64,000 nt of DNA from Acidobacterium sp049965615 (GCA_049965615.1 JBMFWD010000002.1:1-64000); one strand, 5' to 3'; counted from the first letter of the stretch, positions 9,397 through 17,808 are shown. Numbers and translations are program-made. Notes: generated by a model not told the origin, from the sequence alone.

Positions 9397-10377
9397 ATGA
9401 TTGAACTGATTGTCATCGTCTTTCTGGGTGTTGCGTCCATCGTGATTCTGATCATGGCCGCCACCGGTGGAGCTTCGACGCGGGTTTCGAAAGAGCGAAT
9501 CCGGGTCCTGCAGTCAGTTCTGCTCCAGTCGCGCCGGCAGGACGAGCCCGAAGATATTGACGTCGGCGACCTGCGCAAGACAGAGGAATTGAGCTCCATT
9601 CCCTGGCTGAACCGCATTCTTCTGCGCTTCGAGGTGGTTCCGCGGCTAAGGCTGCTTCTGTATCAAGCCAACGTGCGCTGGACGGCGTCGTTGCTTCTGC
9701 TTTTGACGGGTGCCTGCTTCATTGTTCCGCTTTACCTGATTCAGTTAATTACGGGTCAGTTTCTGGCAGCCTTGCTGGCCGGAACCATCCTGGCCTTTGC
9801 TCCCTGGATCTACGTCTTCCAGAAGCGCAATAAGCGATTCAAGAAGTTTGAAGAAGAGTTGCCCGAGGCTCTGGATCTGATGGTGAGCGCGTTGCGCGTC
9901 GGTCATTCGCTCAATTCCACGATGAGCCTTGTATCGACGGAATGTCCCGCGCCGCTTGCCGGGGAGTTTCGCATCTGCTTCGAGGAGCAGAACTACGGCC
10001 TTGATTTTGGTACGACGCTGGATAATCTGATCACGCGCATGCCGCTTCCTGACTTGAAGATGGTCGTGACCGCGATGGTGATTCAGCGGGAATCAGGGGG
10101 AAACCTGGCGGAGATTCTGGACAATACGGCACGCGTGATTCGCGAACGTTTTGCATTGAAGCGGCAGATCCGCACCCACACGGCGCAGGGTCGATTGACG
10201 GGATGGATTCTCACCATTTTGCCTCTGGTGATTGCAAGCCTGATGTTTCTGATTGCTCCGAACATCATCGGCAAGCTCTGGACCGATCCGATTGGCCGCA
10301 AGCTGATTTATGCCGGTGTTGTTCTGATCCTGATTGGCGGCCTGGTCATCCGCAAGATCGTGAACCTGGAGGTCTAG
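9397..10377 (+). CDS. tadB: TadB inner-membrane platform protein (locus 1)
   Basis: 326 residues. One N-terminal membrane segment, a soluble linker, two central membrane segments, a T2SSF (GspF-like) domain and two C-terminal segments: the usual TadB topology. The T2SSF domain shows LPEALDLMVSALRVGHSL and MVIQRESGGNLAEILDN, which are hallmark stretches. It forms the inner-membrane platform with TadC on which CpaF acts. It lies 10 bases after cpaF and 6 bases before tadC. Confidence 0.94.
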   Translation: MIELIVIVFLGVASIVILIMAATGGASTRVSKERIRVLQSVLLQSRRQDEPEDIDVGDLRKTEELSSIPWLNRILLRFEVVPRLRLLLYQANVRWTASLLLLLTGACFIVPLYLIQLITGQFLAALLAGTILAFAPWIYVFQKRNKRFKKFEEELPEALDLMVSALRVGHSLNSTMSLVSTECPAPLAGEFRICFEEQNYGLDFGTTLDNLITRMPLPDLKMVVTAMVIQRESGGNLAEILDNTARVIRERFALKRQIRTHTAQGRLTGWILTILPLVIASLMFLIAPNIIGKLWTDPIGRKLIYAGVVLILIGGLVIRKIVNLEV

Positions 10378-10383
10378 ACAGGT

Positions 10384-11295
10384 ATGGTTTTAGCAATTGT
10401 CGTATTCGTCGTCCTGTTTGGAGCCGTGGCTGCGCTTGGACTGGTGCTGGGCGCGCGCAACCCGATGTCAAAGCGCGTCGAGGACGTGGTTGCCGGTACT
10501 CCCCAGGTTTTGGAACTGGATGTTACACGCGGAGGAGGGAGTTCGACATCTCCGTTCGCCAGTCTTCTGGAGCGGGTGGGAACGACCCTGCCGCAAGGGA
10601 AAAAAGAAAATGCGGGCCTGCGTCAACAGTTGATCCAGGCGGGATATCGCGAATCGAATGCCGTCAACATCATGTACGGCATCAAGATTGTGTTTCCGGT
10701 ATTTCTCCTTCTGCTGGTGACCTTTGCCTGGCATCCTTCCAGCCCGCTTCCCTATATTGCCGCGGCGGGTCTTGGGTATCTGCTTCCCGATTACGGGTTG
10801 CAGCGGGTGATTCATAATCGGCAGAAGAAAATTCGGAAGGGGCTGCCGGATGCTTTGGACCTCCTGGTGATCTGCGTGGAGGCTGGCCTGAGTCTGGACC
10901 AGGCGCTTGCGCGCACTTCCAGGGAGTTGGGCATTTCGCATCCGGAAGTGAGTGACGAGTTGAACCTCGTGGTGCTGGAGCAGGCGGCCGGCGCAGGAAG
11001 AGGCGAGGCCTGGCGCCATCTGGCAGATCGAACTGGGGTGGACAGTGTCCGGCACCTCACGACAACGATTATTCAGGCGGAACAATTTGGAACCAGCATT
11101 GCTAAGACTCTTCGTGTACACTCCGAGACAATGCGTTTGAAGCGCAAGCAATTGCTGGAGGAAGAGGCGGCCAAGACGAGTGTCAAGCTGGTATTTCCAC
11201 TTGTGCTGTTTATCTTTCCTTCGATTTTGCTGGTAACTCTCGGTCCGGCACTGATCCAGATTTACAAGGTTCTGCCGACGTTGGTTCATCACTAA
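10384..11295 (+). CDS. tadC: TadC inner-membrane platform protein (locus 1)
   Basis: 303 residues, T2SSF domain. Signature stretches are LPDALDLLVICVEAGLSLDQA and AEQFGTSIAKTLRVHSETMR, followed by KTSVKLVFPLVLFIFPSILL as a C-terminal membrane segment. It is the partner of TadB in the Tad assembly platform. The next gene is the 31-residue peptide, exactly as in locus 2, where the order tadB-tadC-peptide is repeated. Confidence 0.94.
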   Translation: MVLAIVVFVVLFGAVAALGLVLGARNPMSKRVEDVVAGTPQVLELDVTRGGGSSTSPFASLLERVGTTLPQGKKENAGLRQQLIQAGYRESNAVNIMYGIKIVFPVFLLLLVTFAWHPSSPLPYIAAAGLGYLLPDYGLQRVIHNRQKKIRKGLPDALDLLVICVEAGLSLDQALARTSRELGISHPEVSDELNLVVLEQAAGAGRGEAWRHLADRTGVDSVRHLTTTIIQAEQFGTSIAKTLRVHSETMRLKRKQLLEEEAAKTSVKLVFPLVLFIFPSILLVTLGPALIQIYKVLPTLVHH

Positions 11296-11325
11296 TATCA
11301 ATAAGTTAAGAAAGGAACATTTCCC

Positions 11326-11421
11326 ATGGATTCACAATCGATTATTCGCATCGTTGCCGGTGTGTTGGCCGTCGTACTGCTGGCCATCATTATTCAGCGC
11401 CGAAAGATGAAGGCCCGCTAA
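11326..11421 (+). CDS. 31-residue single-span membrane peptide, conserved beside tadC
   Basis: ATG 11326 to TAA 11421, with AAGGAAC as ribosome site. The peptide is MDSQSIIRIVAGVLAVVLLA followed by IIIQRRKMKAR: a short polar N-terminus, one membrane segment (about 6-23) and a basic tail (RRKMKAR), which predicts the tail in the cytoplasm. A peptide of exactly the same length and pattern lies after tadC in locus 2 (38451-38546); the two share IR(I)xAGVL, the membrane core and the RRK tail. Conservation of position, length and sequence in two diverged loci argues for a real gene. I do not know a named family for it. A role as a small subunit or regulator of the TadB/TadC platform is a guess from position. 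Confidence 0.72.
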   Translation: MDSQSIIRIVAGVLAVVLLAIIIQRRKMKAR

Positions 11422-11444
11422 GCGAGGGGTTCAGATCAGCGCGA

Positions 11445-11461
11445 ACTCTGCATGGCAGAGT
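11445..11461 (+). terminator. Hairpin after the Tad assembly operon
   Basis: A perfect 7-base-pair stem (ACTCTGC/GCAGAGT) with an ATG loop starts 24 bases after the peptide stop. No U-run follows, so it may be a weak terminator or an RNA end-protecting structure. Confidence 0.4.
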
Positions 11462-11614
11462 CACGATGAATCTTGCGACAGGTCAAGTTTTCACTTATAC
11501 GTACACCCTTTGGCGTGCGAGTGGTGATCTGTCGCGTCAAGCAGATAGAAATGATAATGATGTCGAGAATCCCGACCACGCGGAAGTCATGGCGGGCCAT
11601 CTCGCGGAACTCTT

Positions 11615-12634
11615 TTGACCTTGGATGAGACGGCGATGGAACGGAAACACTACTATGCGTACAACAAAACACGCGAAGCGTTTCTGAGCCTTGGCGTCTC
11701 TGTTGCCCATCAAGCGGGCGGATCCTTCTGGGCCGCCCTTTCCAAGCGAGAGCTGAAGACGAACGAAGGCATCTGGGTTTCGAGCTCTACAAGCCGGCGA
11801 GAACTTGGATTCCAGGGGCCTTGCGATCGGATTTTCCTCGATTCGGGCCTGCGAGTGGTCGCATTGACGGAAGGCGGCATGCCGAGTTTGCCTGCAGGCG
11901 CAAGCCTTCCGCAGTTCGAGAGCATCCTGCTGCTGCCAGTACACACCATTTTTGGATCTCAAACCCAGGTGGGGGATCAAGTTTTAATTGGCACAATTGA
12001 AGACATCGGAGCTATTCTGGACGGAATCGAACCGATTCCGGATGGTCTTTTTCCAATGGAGTCCCGGTCCGAGAAGCGAGCCATGGAGGCGCCGATGAAG
12101 TGGTTGTCACGTATCTTCAATCTTCGCGACCGCCGAAGGGATGAGCGCAGGCTTTCCCCACCCTTGATGGCATTCTATTGGGACGGTGGTATTCCTGTGC
12201 CTCATGCAGTTCCAGATATCAGCCGCACAGGGCTATTTTTGAAGACGCCGGATCGCTGGCATCCTCGCACACTTCTGCGGGTAACACTGCAGAGGAGAAC
12301 ACAAGATCCCCTGGAGCCGGAAGAGACGATCACGGTACAGTGCCGGGTGGTAAGGGCGGGCCACGATGGCGTCGGCATGGCGTTCATGCTTGCGGATGGT
12401 TATCGCGACGGGAGCCCGACCAGTGTTGGCCGACTGGCCTCCCGCAAAGATTTGCACCGCTTTTTCGAGCGCCTTGCTCTGGGGTTCAACGATGATTCTC
12501 ATACGGTCGACCACCCGTTCCTGCCATTTCCGAATGGGACGCCACCTGGCGGAAATGCAGGCGATACCCACGGTCCATCTTATGCGCCACGCGGTCTGAG
12601 CCAGGACACGACTCCAGCCAGCCAGGCCAGCTAG
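11615..12634 (+). CDS. DUF192-like domain fused to a PilZ domain
   Basis: 339 residues from TTG 11615; ATG 11636 is an alternative. Residues 20-127 align by eye along their whole length with the DUF192 protein encoded at 17147-17617: ALSKRELKTNEGIWV against LLGRDGLEAGSGLWI, CDRIFLDSGLRVVAL against IDLVYLDRDGVVKKL, and TQVGDQVLIG against TEIGDRIAIG. Residues 173-290 are a PilZ domain with both parts of the cyclic-di-GMP motif: RRRDERR (RxxxR, 173-179) and DISRTG (DxSxxG, 201-206). The last 50 residues are Pro/Gly/Ser-rich. PilZ proteins pass cyclic-di-GMP signals to motility and pilus machines; here it would sense the signal for Tad pili, by inference. No sigma-54 site precedes it. The ribosome site is weak. 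Confidence 0.75.
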   Translation: MTLDETAMERKHYYAYNKTREAFLSLGVSVAHQAGGSFWAALSKRELKTNEGIWVSSSTSRRELGFQGPCDRIFLDSGLRVVALTEGGMPSLPAGASLPQFESILLLPVHTIFGSQTQVGDQVLIGTIEDIGAILDGIEPIPDGLFPMESRSEKRAMEAPMKWLSRIFNLRDRRRDERRLSPPLMAFYWDGGIPVPHAVPDISRTGLFLKTPDRWHPRTLLRVTLQRRTQDPLEPEETITVQCRVVRAGHDGVGMAFMLADGYRDGSPTSVGRLASRKDLHRFFERLALGFNDDSHTVDHPFLPFPNGTPPGGNAGDTHGPSYAPRGLSQDTTPASQAS

Positions 12635-12818
12635 ACCACCTCGACATATCCTGAACGGTCGGATCCAAAAGCTCCACGTTCAAGTTTCCGGATAGATCTG
12701 AGAGATATCCACTCCACTACAAGCGTACTTCGACTTTCTTTTTCCAAAAGGAATGCGGGCGCCCACGTGTAGCTGTGAGGGCCATAGTGCGAGGTCCGGT
12801 TGAACGAAAAGGTGCGAG

Positions 12819-14318
12819 CTAACCGGGGTGGTTGGGAATGATCAGCAGAACTTCGACCTCTGTGGGTGTGCCATTCAGCATGGCGGGGCGGAACTGCCAT
12901 TGATCGAGCGCTTTCAGAACAAGTTTGGCCAGCGAGAATCCAGGGGGGAACTCCACTGCCAAATGCTTCAACTTGCCTTCTGCGCTGATGAAGCCGTGCA
13001 CGAGGAGCGCGTCTGCGTTGAGCTCTGAGGGAGCAAAATTTGGTCGCAGGATGATGTAGGGATAGGGTGCGGCGAGCTGTGCCTGGAGCTGGGCAGGCGA
13101 GGCCGATTTGGGAAGAGAAAACTGGAGTATCCAGCTGGTATGCATGCCCACATCGACGTATACGGTATAGGCAGTGCGGCCAGTCCACAGGTTGGCTGTT
13201 TCCGGATAATCCTGTTCGGGGGAATCACCCATCAGGACAGCGCCGAAATGTCCGGTTGCGGCCTTGGTGAGATGGGTAAAGCTGATCTTGCTGCCTGAGC
13301 CGCTGTCGGCCGCTGCCTGCGAGTCGACCTTTCCATCAGCGGTTTTGAGGCCATGGGAGCCTTGCGCCAGACCATTGCGTGCGGATGCAATCTCCTGCGC
13401 GCCCTGCTGATGGCTGGCTGTGCCGGTGGTGGCAACGGCCTGATACATCTGGTTGGTGGCGCCCGTGCCGGAAAGGGCGGCGCGCAGAATGCTGAGGCCG
13501 TTTTGTGCGCCGGAGCCGTTGCCGGGGGTTTTATTCTCCTGTCCGGAGGTCAGAGAGCCCTTGGCCGCAGTCTTTTGAATCTCGTTTTCCGACTGGGGAA
13601 TCGCAATGGTGCCCTTGGCCATCTGAACGTCGGAAATGGCCAGCAGGCGCGTGGGCGTGGGAACATGCTGGGTGGGAGACGTTGTTTCGACGATTTGTGC
13701 TTCTGTGTCGGGGTTATCGAGTTTGTAGGGAACGGTTGTGCTGTCGGGCAGTACCAGGACCGGGTGCGTGATGGACTCGGCGCTGAGCATCACGTCGGCC
13801 ACGTGGATTTCCGCGTTGGGCAGCGTCAGCAGCTTCGGCGTGGGCGCGGCAGGGTGGGGGCGCGGCGCCGGTGTGAAGATGCGCTCTGTGATGATGGGAT
13901 GAGCGGCGGTCAACAGCACGGTAGGAATGACAGCATGCGTGGGGGGCGGCACATGATTGGCGTGCGCCTGCAGAATGGTCTGCTTACCGGTTTTGATCTT
14001 GGGATTGGGCGGCAGAACCCTGCGCTGGGGACGGGGCGCGCCACCGCGGGACTTCATCGCATGGGTGTTCTTTGCCAGCAGGTGCATGCTATGGCTGCCG
14101 GCCGCTGCGGCCTCGTCCTGCTGCGGGTTGTAGGTGAGAACGCGGACGACTGAGAATTCCTGAGGCGGAACATGAACGACGTGGGGAACGCCCACCTTGA
14201 CCAGCACGAACAGCAAACCAGTGGTGACACAATGGGCCACGACGGATGCCAGCATGGAAGGCGAAGCTCCCTGCGCAATTTTCTGTTCGGAGAACAGGGT
14301 GAGGATACTTGTGGACAT
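12819..14318 (-). CDS. TonB-like protein with long Pro/Ala/Thr linker
   Basis: 499 residues from ATG 14318, which has GGAGG four bases upstream; a longer in-frame version starting at 14372 lacks this. There is a short cytoplasmic N-terminus, one membrane segment (about 22-42), a long low-complexity linker rich in Pro, Thr and Ala, and a C-terminal TonB-type domain. The TonB hallmark at the end is LVHGFISAEGKLKHLAVEFP and LKALDQWQFRPAMLNGTPTE. The family couples the inner membrane to outer-membrane partners across the periplasm. It lies inside the Tad locus on the opposite strand, has its own sigma-54-type promoter, and no ExbB/ExbD is seen nearby. It may act on the pilus secretin or on an unrelated transporter; the placement and shared promoter type favour the first, but this is inference. 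Confidence 0.78.
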   Translation of the reverse strand: MSTSILTLFSEQKIAQGASPSMLASVVAHCVTTGLLFVLVKVGVPHVVHVPPQEFSVVRVLTYNPQQDEAAAAGSHSMHLLAKNTHAMKSRGGAPRPQRRVLPPNPKIKTGKQTILQAHANHVPPPTHAVIPTVLLTAAHPIITERIFTPAPRPHPAAPTPKLLTLPNAEIHVADVMLSAESITHPVLVLPDSTTVPYKLDNPDTEAQIVETTSPTQHVPTPTRLLAISDVQMAKGTIAIPQSENEIQKTAAKGSLTSGQENKTPGNGSGAQNGLSILRAALSGTGATNQMYQAVATTGTASHQQGAQEIASARNGLAQGSHGLKTADGKVDSQAAADSGSGSKISFTHLTKAATGHFGAVLMGDSPEQDYPETANLWTGRTAYTVYVDVGMHTSWILQFSLPKSASPAQLQAQLAAPYPYIILRPNFAPSELNADALLVHGFISAEGKLKHLAVEFPPGFSLAKLVLKALDQWQFRPAMLNGTPTEVEVLLIIPNHPG

Positions 14319-14419
14319 CCAACCTCCGGGGGTGAGGGGCGACGGCTGATCGGTTGCGGGCGATGACGCCAAATTTCAGGAAGCCTGATGAAGTGTATCG
14401 CGAGGCTTGTGAATAACAA

Positions 14420-14435
14420 AGCAATTATCGAGCCA
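14420..14435 (-). promoter_or_regulatory. Sigma-54 promoter of the TonB-like gene
   Basis: On the reverse strand the site reads TGGCTCGATAATTGCT, 11 of 12 defined positions of the -24/-12 consensus with correct spacing. Expected start is about 14409, giving a leader of about 90 bases before ATG 14318. It faces away from the cpaB promoter at 14719-14734; the two share a roughly 280-base divergent region that could hold common activator sites. Confidence 0.7.
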
Positions 14436-14718
14436 GAATTGCTTGAGGAATCCATGTCAGCACGAAGCCTCCGCGATGGCGATGCTCCTGACCGGTGACA
14501 CCGGGAGATAAGGTTGGTAAACATTTGTCCACACTTTCCGGTTGCAGTTTCTGGGAATTCCGGCAAGAATTCGTTTGGGCAATTCAGAAGCTCTGGAGAT
14601 GAGCTATATTTGCCGGGCGAGAGAGCCTGCCTGCTCTGAGTCCCTGACTGCTCGCAGTTTTGAATTTGTTTGATGTGCCAGGAGAACTTTCGTTCTATGC
14701 TTAGGGAACGTTCCAATT

Positions 14719-14734
14719 TGGTATTCAGATTGCG
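14719..14734 (+). promoter_or_regulatory. Sigma-54 promoter of the cpaB-cpaC operon
   Basis: TGGTATTCAGATTGCG has TGG and TTGC at the correct -24/-12 spacing. Expected start is about 14745, 26 bases before the cpaB ATG. Confidence 0.65.
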
Positions 14735-14770
14735 GACAGGATTTATGAAATTCTGCGCAAAGGTCGCCGC

Positions 14771-15616
14771 ATGACTCGAAGACTTGTCACCATCCTTATA
14801 ACTGCATTTGTTATCGCTGGCCTGTGCAGTTACCTTGTCGTCCGGATCGTAGGGAACCGGCTCACGACTCCTGTGGTTAAGACCACTACCGTCATCGCGG
14901 CCGCAAATGATCTCCCTCTTGGGACGATCATTACCGCGCATGATCTTGGCACCACCGAAATTGCGGGAGCCCTGCCTCCGGGCGTCTTCACGAAGCAGTC
15001 TGACGTCATCGGACGGGGCGTGATTTCGCCTATTTACAAGGGTGAGGCGATTCTGAACAGCCGTCTCGCCATCAAGGGAGCCGGCGGCGGTCTGGCTGCG
15101 ACCATTCCTAAAGGCATGCGCGCCTGCGCGGTTCGCGTGGACGATGTAGTTGGCCTGGCCGGTTTTGTTACGCCGGGCAAGCGGGTGGATGTGTTGATTT
15201 CGGGCACTCCTCCGGGGAGCACAGGCGGCAATAACCCGCTGGTGCACACGCTGCTGCAGAACATTGAAGTGCTTTCAGCGGGCACCAACATTCAGAAGGA
15301 TGCGAACGGAAAGCCGGAACAGGTTCAGGTGGTGAACCTTCTTGTGACTCCGAAGCAGGCGGAGAAGCTGAGCCTGGCCTCGACGCAGACCCACATCCAG
15401 CTGGTTCTCCGCAACCCTCTGGATACGAAGAAGGACAAGCTGCAGAACTACGATCTTGCGAATATCTACGAAGGTGGTGCATCGCCCGCCATCCGTCCTG
15501 TGTATCGAGGACGCATCATTCGGCATGCTGCCCCTCCGCCGCCCTTCGTGATGGAAGTGATCAACGGAACAAACCGGAGCGATACCAAGTTCGCTTCCCA
15601 TAAAGGACAACCGTGA
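14771..15616 (+). CDS. cpaB: CpaB/RcpC pilus assembly protein (locus 1)
   Basis: 281 residues. An N-terminal membrane anchor (about 5-25) is followed by a SAF domain (TTTVIAAANDLPLGTIITAHDL, roughly 38-100) and the RcpC/CpaB domain with LAATIPKGMRACAVRVDDVV and GFVTPGKRVDVLISG. CpaB acts in the periplasm with the secretin and may hold it to the cell wall or help its assembly. The GTG start of cpaC overlaps the stop by four bases. Paralogous to the locus 2 protein at 44552-45367. Confidence 0.93.
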   Translation: MTRRLVTILITAFVIAGLCSYLVVRIVGNRLTTPVVKTTTVIAAANDLPLGTIITAHDLGTTEIAGALPPGVFTKQSDVIGRGVISPIYKGEAILNSRLAIKGAGGGLAATIPKGMRACAVRVDDVVGLAGFVTPGKRVDVLISGTPPGSTGGNNPLVHTLLQNIEVLSAGTNIQKDANGKPEQVQVVNLLVTPKQAEKLSLASTQTHIQLVLRNPLDTKKDKLQNYDLANIYEGGASPAIRPVYRGRIIRHAAPPPPFVMEVINGTNRSDTKFASHKGQP

Positions 15617-17136
15617 GAATGAGTGTGAAAAGGTCATTCCCCGTAGAGGGCTTCCTCGCGATCGTTCTGCTGAGCGCAACCTTGTGTGCGGCGCAGACCA
15701 TGAGCACCAACGCGTCGGGTCAAACGAGCCAGGTAACCAACGACTTGTCGGTTACTGTCGGCAAGTCCATGCTGATCGACACGCAGAGCCCGATCATCCG
15801 GGTGGCTGTGGGTCCCGGCAACATGGCGCTGGTGCAGGGCATCAGCCCCACGGAAGTGCTGGTGAACGGCGAGAAGGAAGGCCAGACCAGCCTGATTATC
15901 TGGGAACAGGGTGGGCAAAAGCAGCTGTACAGCCTGACGATTCGCCCCAGCGAGGCAGATATGGATGCCAAGCTTCGGGCGGTGCGCCAGGAAATGTACG
16001 ATGTGTTTCCGGACCAGCACATTACCGTCTCCGGTTTTGACGGCACCGTGTTTTTGCGCGGCACTGTGGATAGCCTGGATGCTTCGAACCGTGCCCAGCA
16101 GATTGCTGCTACGGCCGGCAAAGTGGTCAACCTTCTTTATGTGAAGGTGCCGGCGTCGAAACCGCAAATTCTTTTAAAGGTACGCTTCGCCAGCCTGGAC
16201 CGCTCGAAGGAGCGCGATCTGGGCCTGAATTTCTTCAGCACGGGCGCGACCAACTCGATTGGCGGAATCACGACCGGACAGTTCAGCCCGCCGACGATTT
16301 CGTTCACTGGCGGGGCAGGCAGCGCGACAGTCAGCAACGGTCTGAACCTTGAAATTTTCCGTCCCGACCTGAACCTTGGCGCTACCATTGAGGCCCTGCA
16401 GACGCTTGGTGTGGTGCAGGTATTGGCAGAGCCGAATGTGCTCGCGGAAGACGGCAAGGAAGCCAGCTTCCTGGCCGGCGGTCAGTATCCCTACCCGGTG
16501 GTGCAAAATGCCGGAGCGGGCGGTACGCCTACGGTTACGATTGAGTTCAAGGAGTACGGTATCCAATTGAACTTTATTCCGACGATCACCCCGAGAAACA
16601 CCATTCAGTTGCAGGTGGCTCCTTCGGTGAGCGAACTGGACTATGCCAATGGTGTTTCGCTGAATGGCTTCCAGGTTCCGGGTATCGACGTTCGAAACGT
16701 GAATACCGAGGTGGAACTGAAGAACGGCCAGAGTTTTGTGATTGGCGGGTTGCTGGACAATCAAGAAACGAAGACCTTCGAAAAGATCCCCTTTATCGGA
16801 GATATTCCCATTCTCGGCAAGTTCTTCCAGTCGGTGAAGGATACGAAGAACAACACCGAACTGGTTGTGATTGTCACGCCTGAGATTGTGAAGCCGATTG
16901 CACCCGGCCAGCCTCAGCCGACGATTACCTATCCTGACAAGTTCCTGCCGCCGACTGACAAGACCCCCTTCCGTAATCCGGAGCCGGCGACCGCGGAGAC
17001 ACCCCAGCCAAGCGCCGTCATTCCTGTGGAGACTCTCCAGAAGGACATGCAGCCGGAGAAGAAGCTGTCTGCCCCCACTTCGATGGGCGCGACCGGCGGT
17101 GGCGGCGGTGGTGTGGGTATCGGTGGAGGAATTTAG
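15613..17136 (+). CDS. cpaC: CpaC/RcpA outer-membrane secretin (locus 1)
   Basis: 507 residues with a Sec signal peptide ending near CAAQT (about residue 28). Domains in order: a pilus-type N-terminal domain (VGKSMLIDTQSPIIRVAVG), a BON-like domain (HITVSGFDGTVFLRGTV) and the secretin domain (QVLAEPNVLAEDGKEASFLAG, VELKNGQSFVIGGLL, IPFIGDIPILGKFF). It forms the ring through which the Flp pilus crosses the outer membrane. The C-terminus ends in a Pro-rich stretch and a short Gly run. Start is GTG 15613 or ATG 15619. Paralogous to 43066-44547. Confidence 0.95.
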   Translation: MRMSVKRSFPVEGFLAIVLLSATLCAAQTMSTNASGQTSQVTNDLSVTVGKSMLIDTQSPIIRVAVGPGNMALVQGISPTEVLVNGEKEGQTSLIIWEQGGQKQLYSLTIRPSEADMDAKLRAVRQEMYDVFPDQHITVSGFDGTVFLRGTVDSLDASNRAQQIAATAGKVVNLLYVKVPASKPQILLKVRFASLDRSKERDLGLNFFSTGATNSIGGITTGQFSPPTISFTGGAGSATVSNGLNLEIFRPDLNLGATIEALQTLGVVQVLAEPNVLAEDGKEASFLAGGQYPYPVVQNAGAGGTPTVTIEFKEYGIQLNFIPTITPRNTIQLQVAPSVSELDYANGVSLNGFQVPGIDVRNVNTEVELKNGQSFVIGGLLDNQETKTFEKIPFIGDIPILGKFFQSVKDTKNNTELVVIVTPEIVKPIAPGQPQPTITYPDKFLPPTDKTPFRNPEPATAETPQPSAVIPVETLQKDMQPEKKLSAPTSMGATGGGGGGVGIGGGI

Positions 17137-17146
17137 CCTGACAACC

Positions 17147-17617
17147 ATGCACGACAACCCAGTCGAGATGCAAGGAGCCCGGTCCATCCTGCAAAGGATG
17201 ACCGGGCTTTTTCGCAAGGAGCCGCCGGCTCCGGCCTTGGCTGTGGCGTTGAATGAAACCCGCGGAAAATCTCTTGCGACCCATCTGGAAGTAGCAGACA
17301 ACTCGTACACGCGGCGCAAGGGACTGCTGGGGCGCGATGGGCTGGAGGCGGGATCGGGATTGTGGATTTATCCCTGCGAGTCGGTGCACACATTTGCCAT
17401 GCGGTTTGCGATTGACCTGGTGTACCTGGATCGGGATGGAGTGGTGAAGAAGCTGCGGTCCAGTGTCCCGCCGGGGAGGCTTTCTGCCTGTTTTTCAGCG
17501 CGGTCGGTGATCGAGTTGCCGGCGGGGACGATTGAGGCGACGGGGACGGAGATTGGTGATCGTATTGCGATAGGCAGGGTGCAAGCGAAAGGAGTACGTG
17601 AGGCGCCGACTCCGTAA
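17147..17617 (+). CDS. DUF192 family protein
   Basis: 156 residues from ATG 17147; ATG 17168 and 17198 are also in frame and none has a well-placed ribosome site (the nearest is GGAGGA 16 bases before 17147). The DUF192 domain spans about residues 45-150: RRKGLLGRDGLEAGSGLWIY, IDLVYLDRDGVVKKLRSSV and VIELPAGTIEATGTEIGDRI. DUF192 is a small beta-rich domain of unknown function, often exported. There is no clear signal peptide here. It is the third gene after the cpaB promoter. The same domain occurs fused to PilZ at 11615-12634, so two DUF192-type proteins flank the cpaB-cpaC pair. A terminator-like hairpin overlaps its 5' end. Confidence 0.8.
   Translation: MHDNPVEMQGARSILQRMTGLFRKEPPAPALAVALNETRGKSLATHLEVADNSYTRRKGLLGRDGLEAGSGLWIYPCESVHTFAMRFAIDLVYLDRDGVVKKLRSSVPPGRLSACFSARSVIELPAGTIEATGTEIGDRIAIGRVQAKGVREAPTP
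17177..17212 (+). terminator. Intrinsic-terminator-like hairpin overlapping the start of the DUF192 gene
   Basis: GCCCGGT at 17177-17183 pairs with ACCGGGC at 17201-17207 and CATCC pairs with GGATG inside it, with one bulged C; TTTTT follows at 17208-17212. It looks like a complete intrinsic terminator after cpaC, yet lies inside the DUF192 reading frame if that starts at 17147 or 17168. Either it attenuates the last gene or the DUF192 gene starts downstream. Confidence 0.62.
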
Positions 17618-17792
17618 ATGGTTTGTGAACCATGACCTTTGGCGGATGTGATCTTCCGGTCGGGGAGACCTGCCGAGTGCATCTGTAAACGTTTGAGTTC
17701 ACTATAGTTTTTTGTGTAAACAGATTGGCGTACCACCTTGTTTGCGGTGATGGTGTTTCGAGAGCAACCCCGATGGCGAACTACGCAGGAAT

Positions 17793-17808
17793 TGGCACTT
17801 GGGTTGCT
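17793..17808 (+). promoter_or_regulatory. Sigma-54 promoter of the first flp gene
   Basis: TGGCACTTGGGTTGCT matches 11 of 12 defined -24/-12 positions with correct spacing, the best site in the window together with 14420-14435. Expected start is about 17819, a 47-base leader before ATG 17866. Confidence 0.78.
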
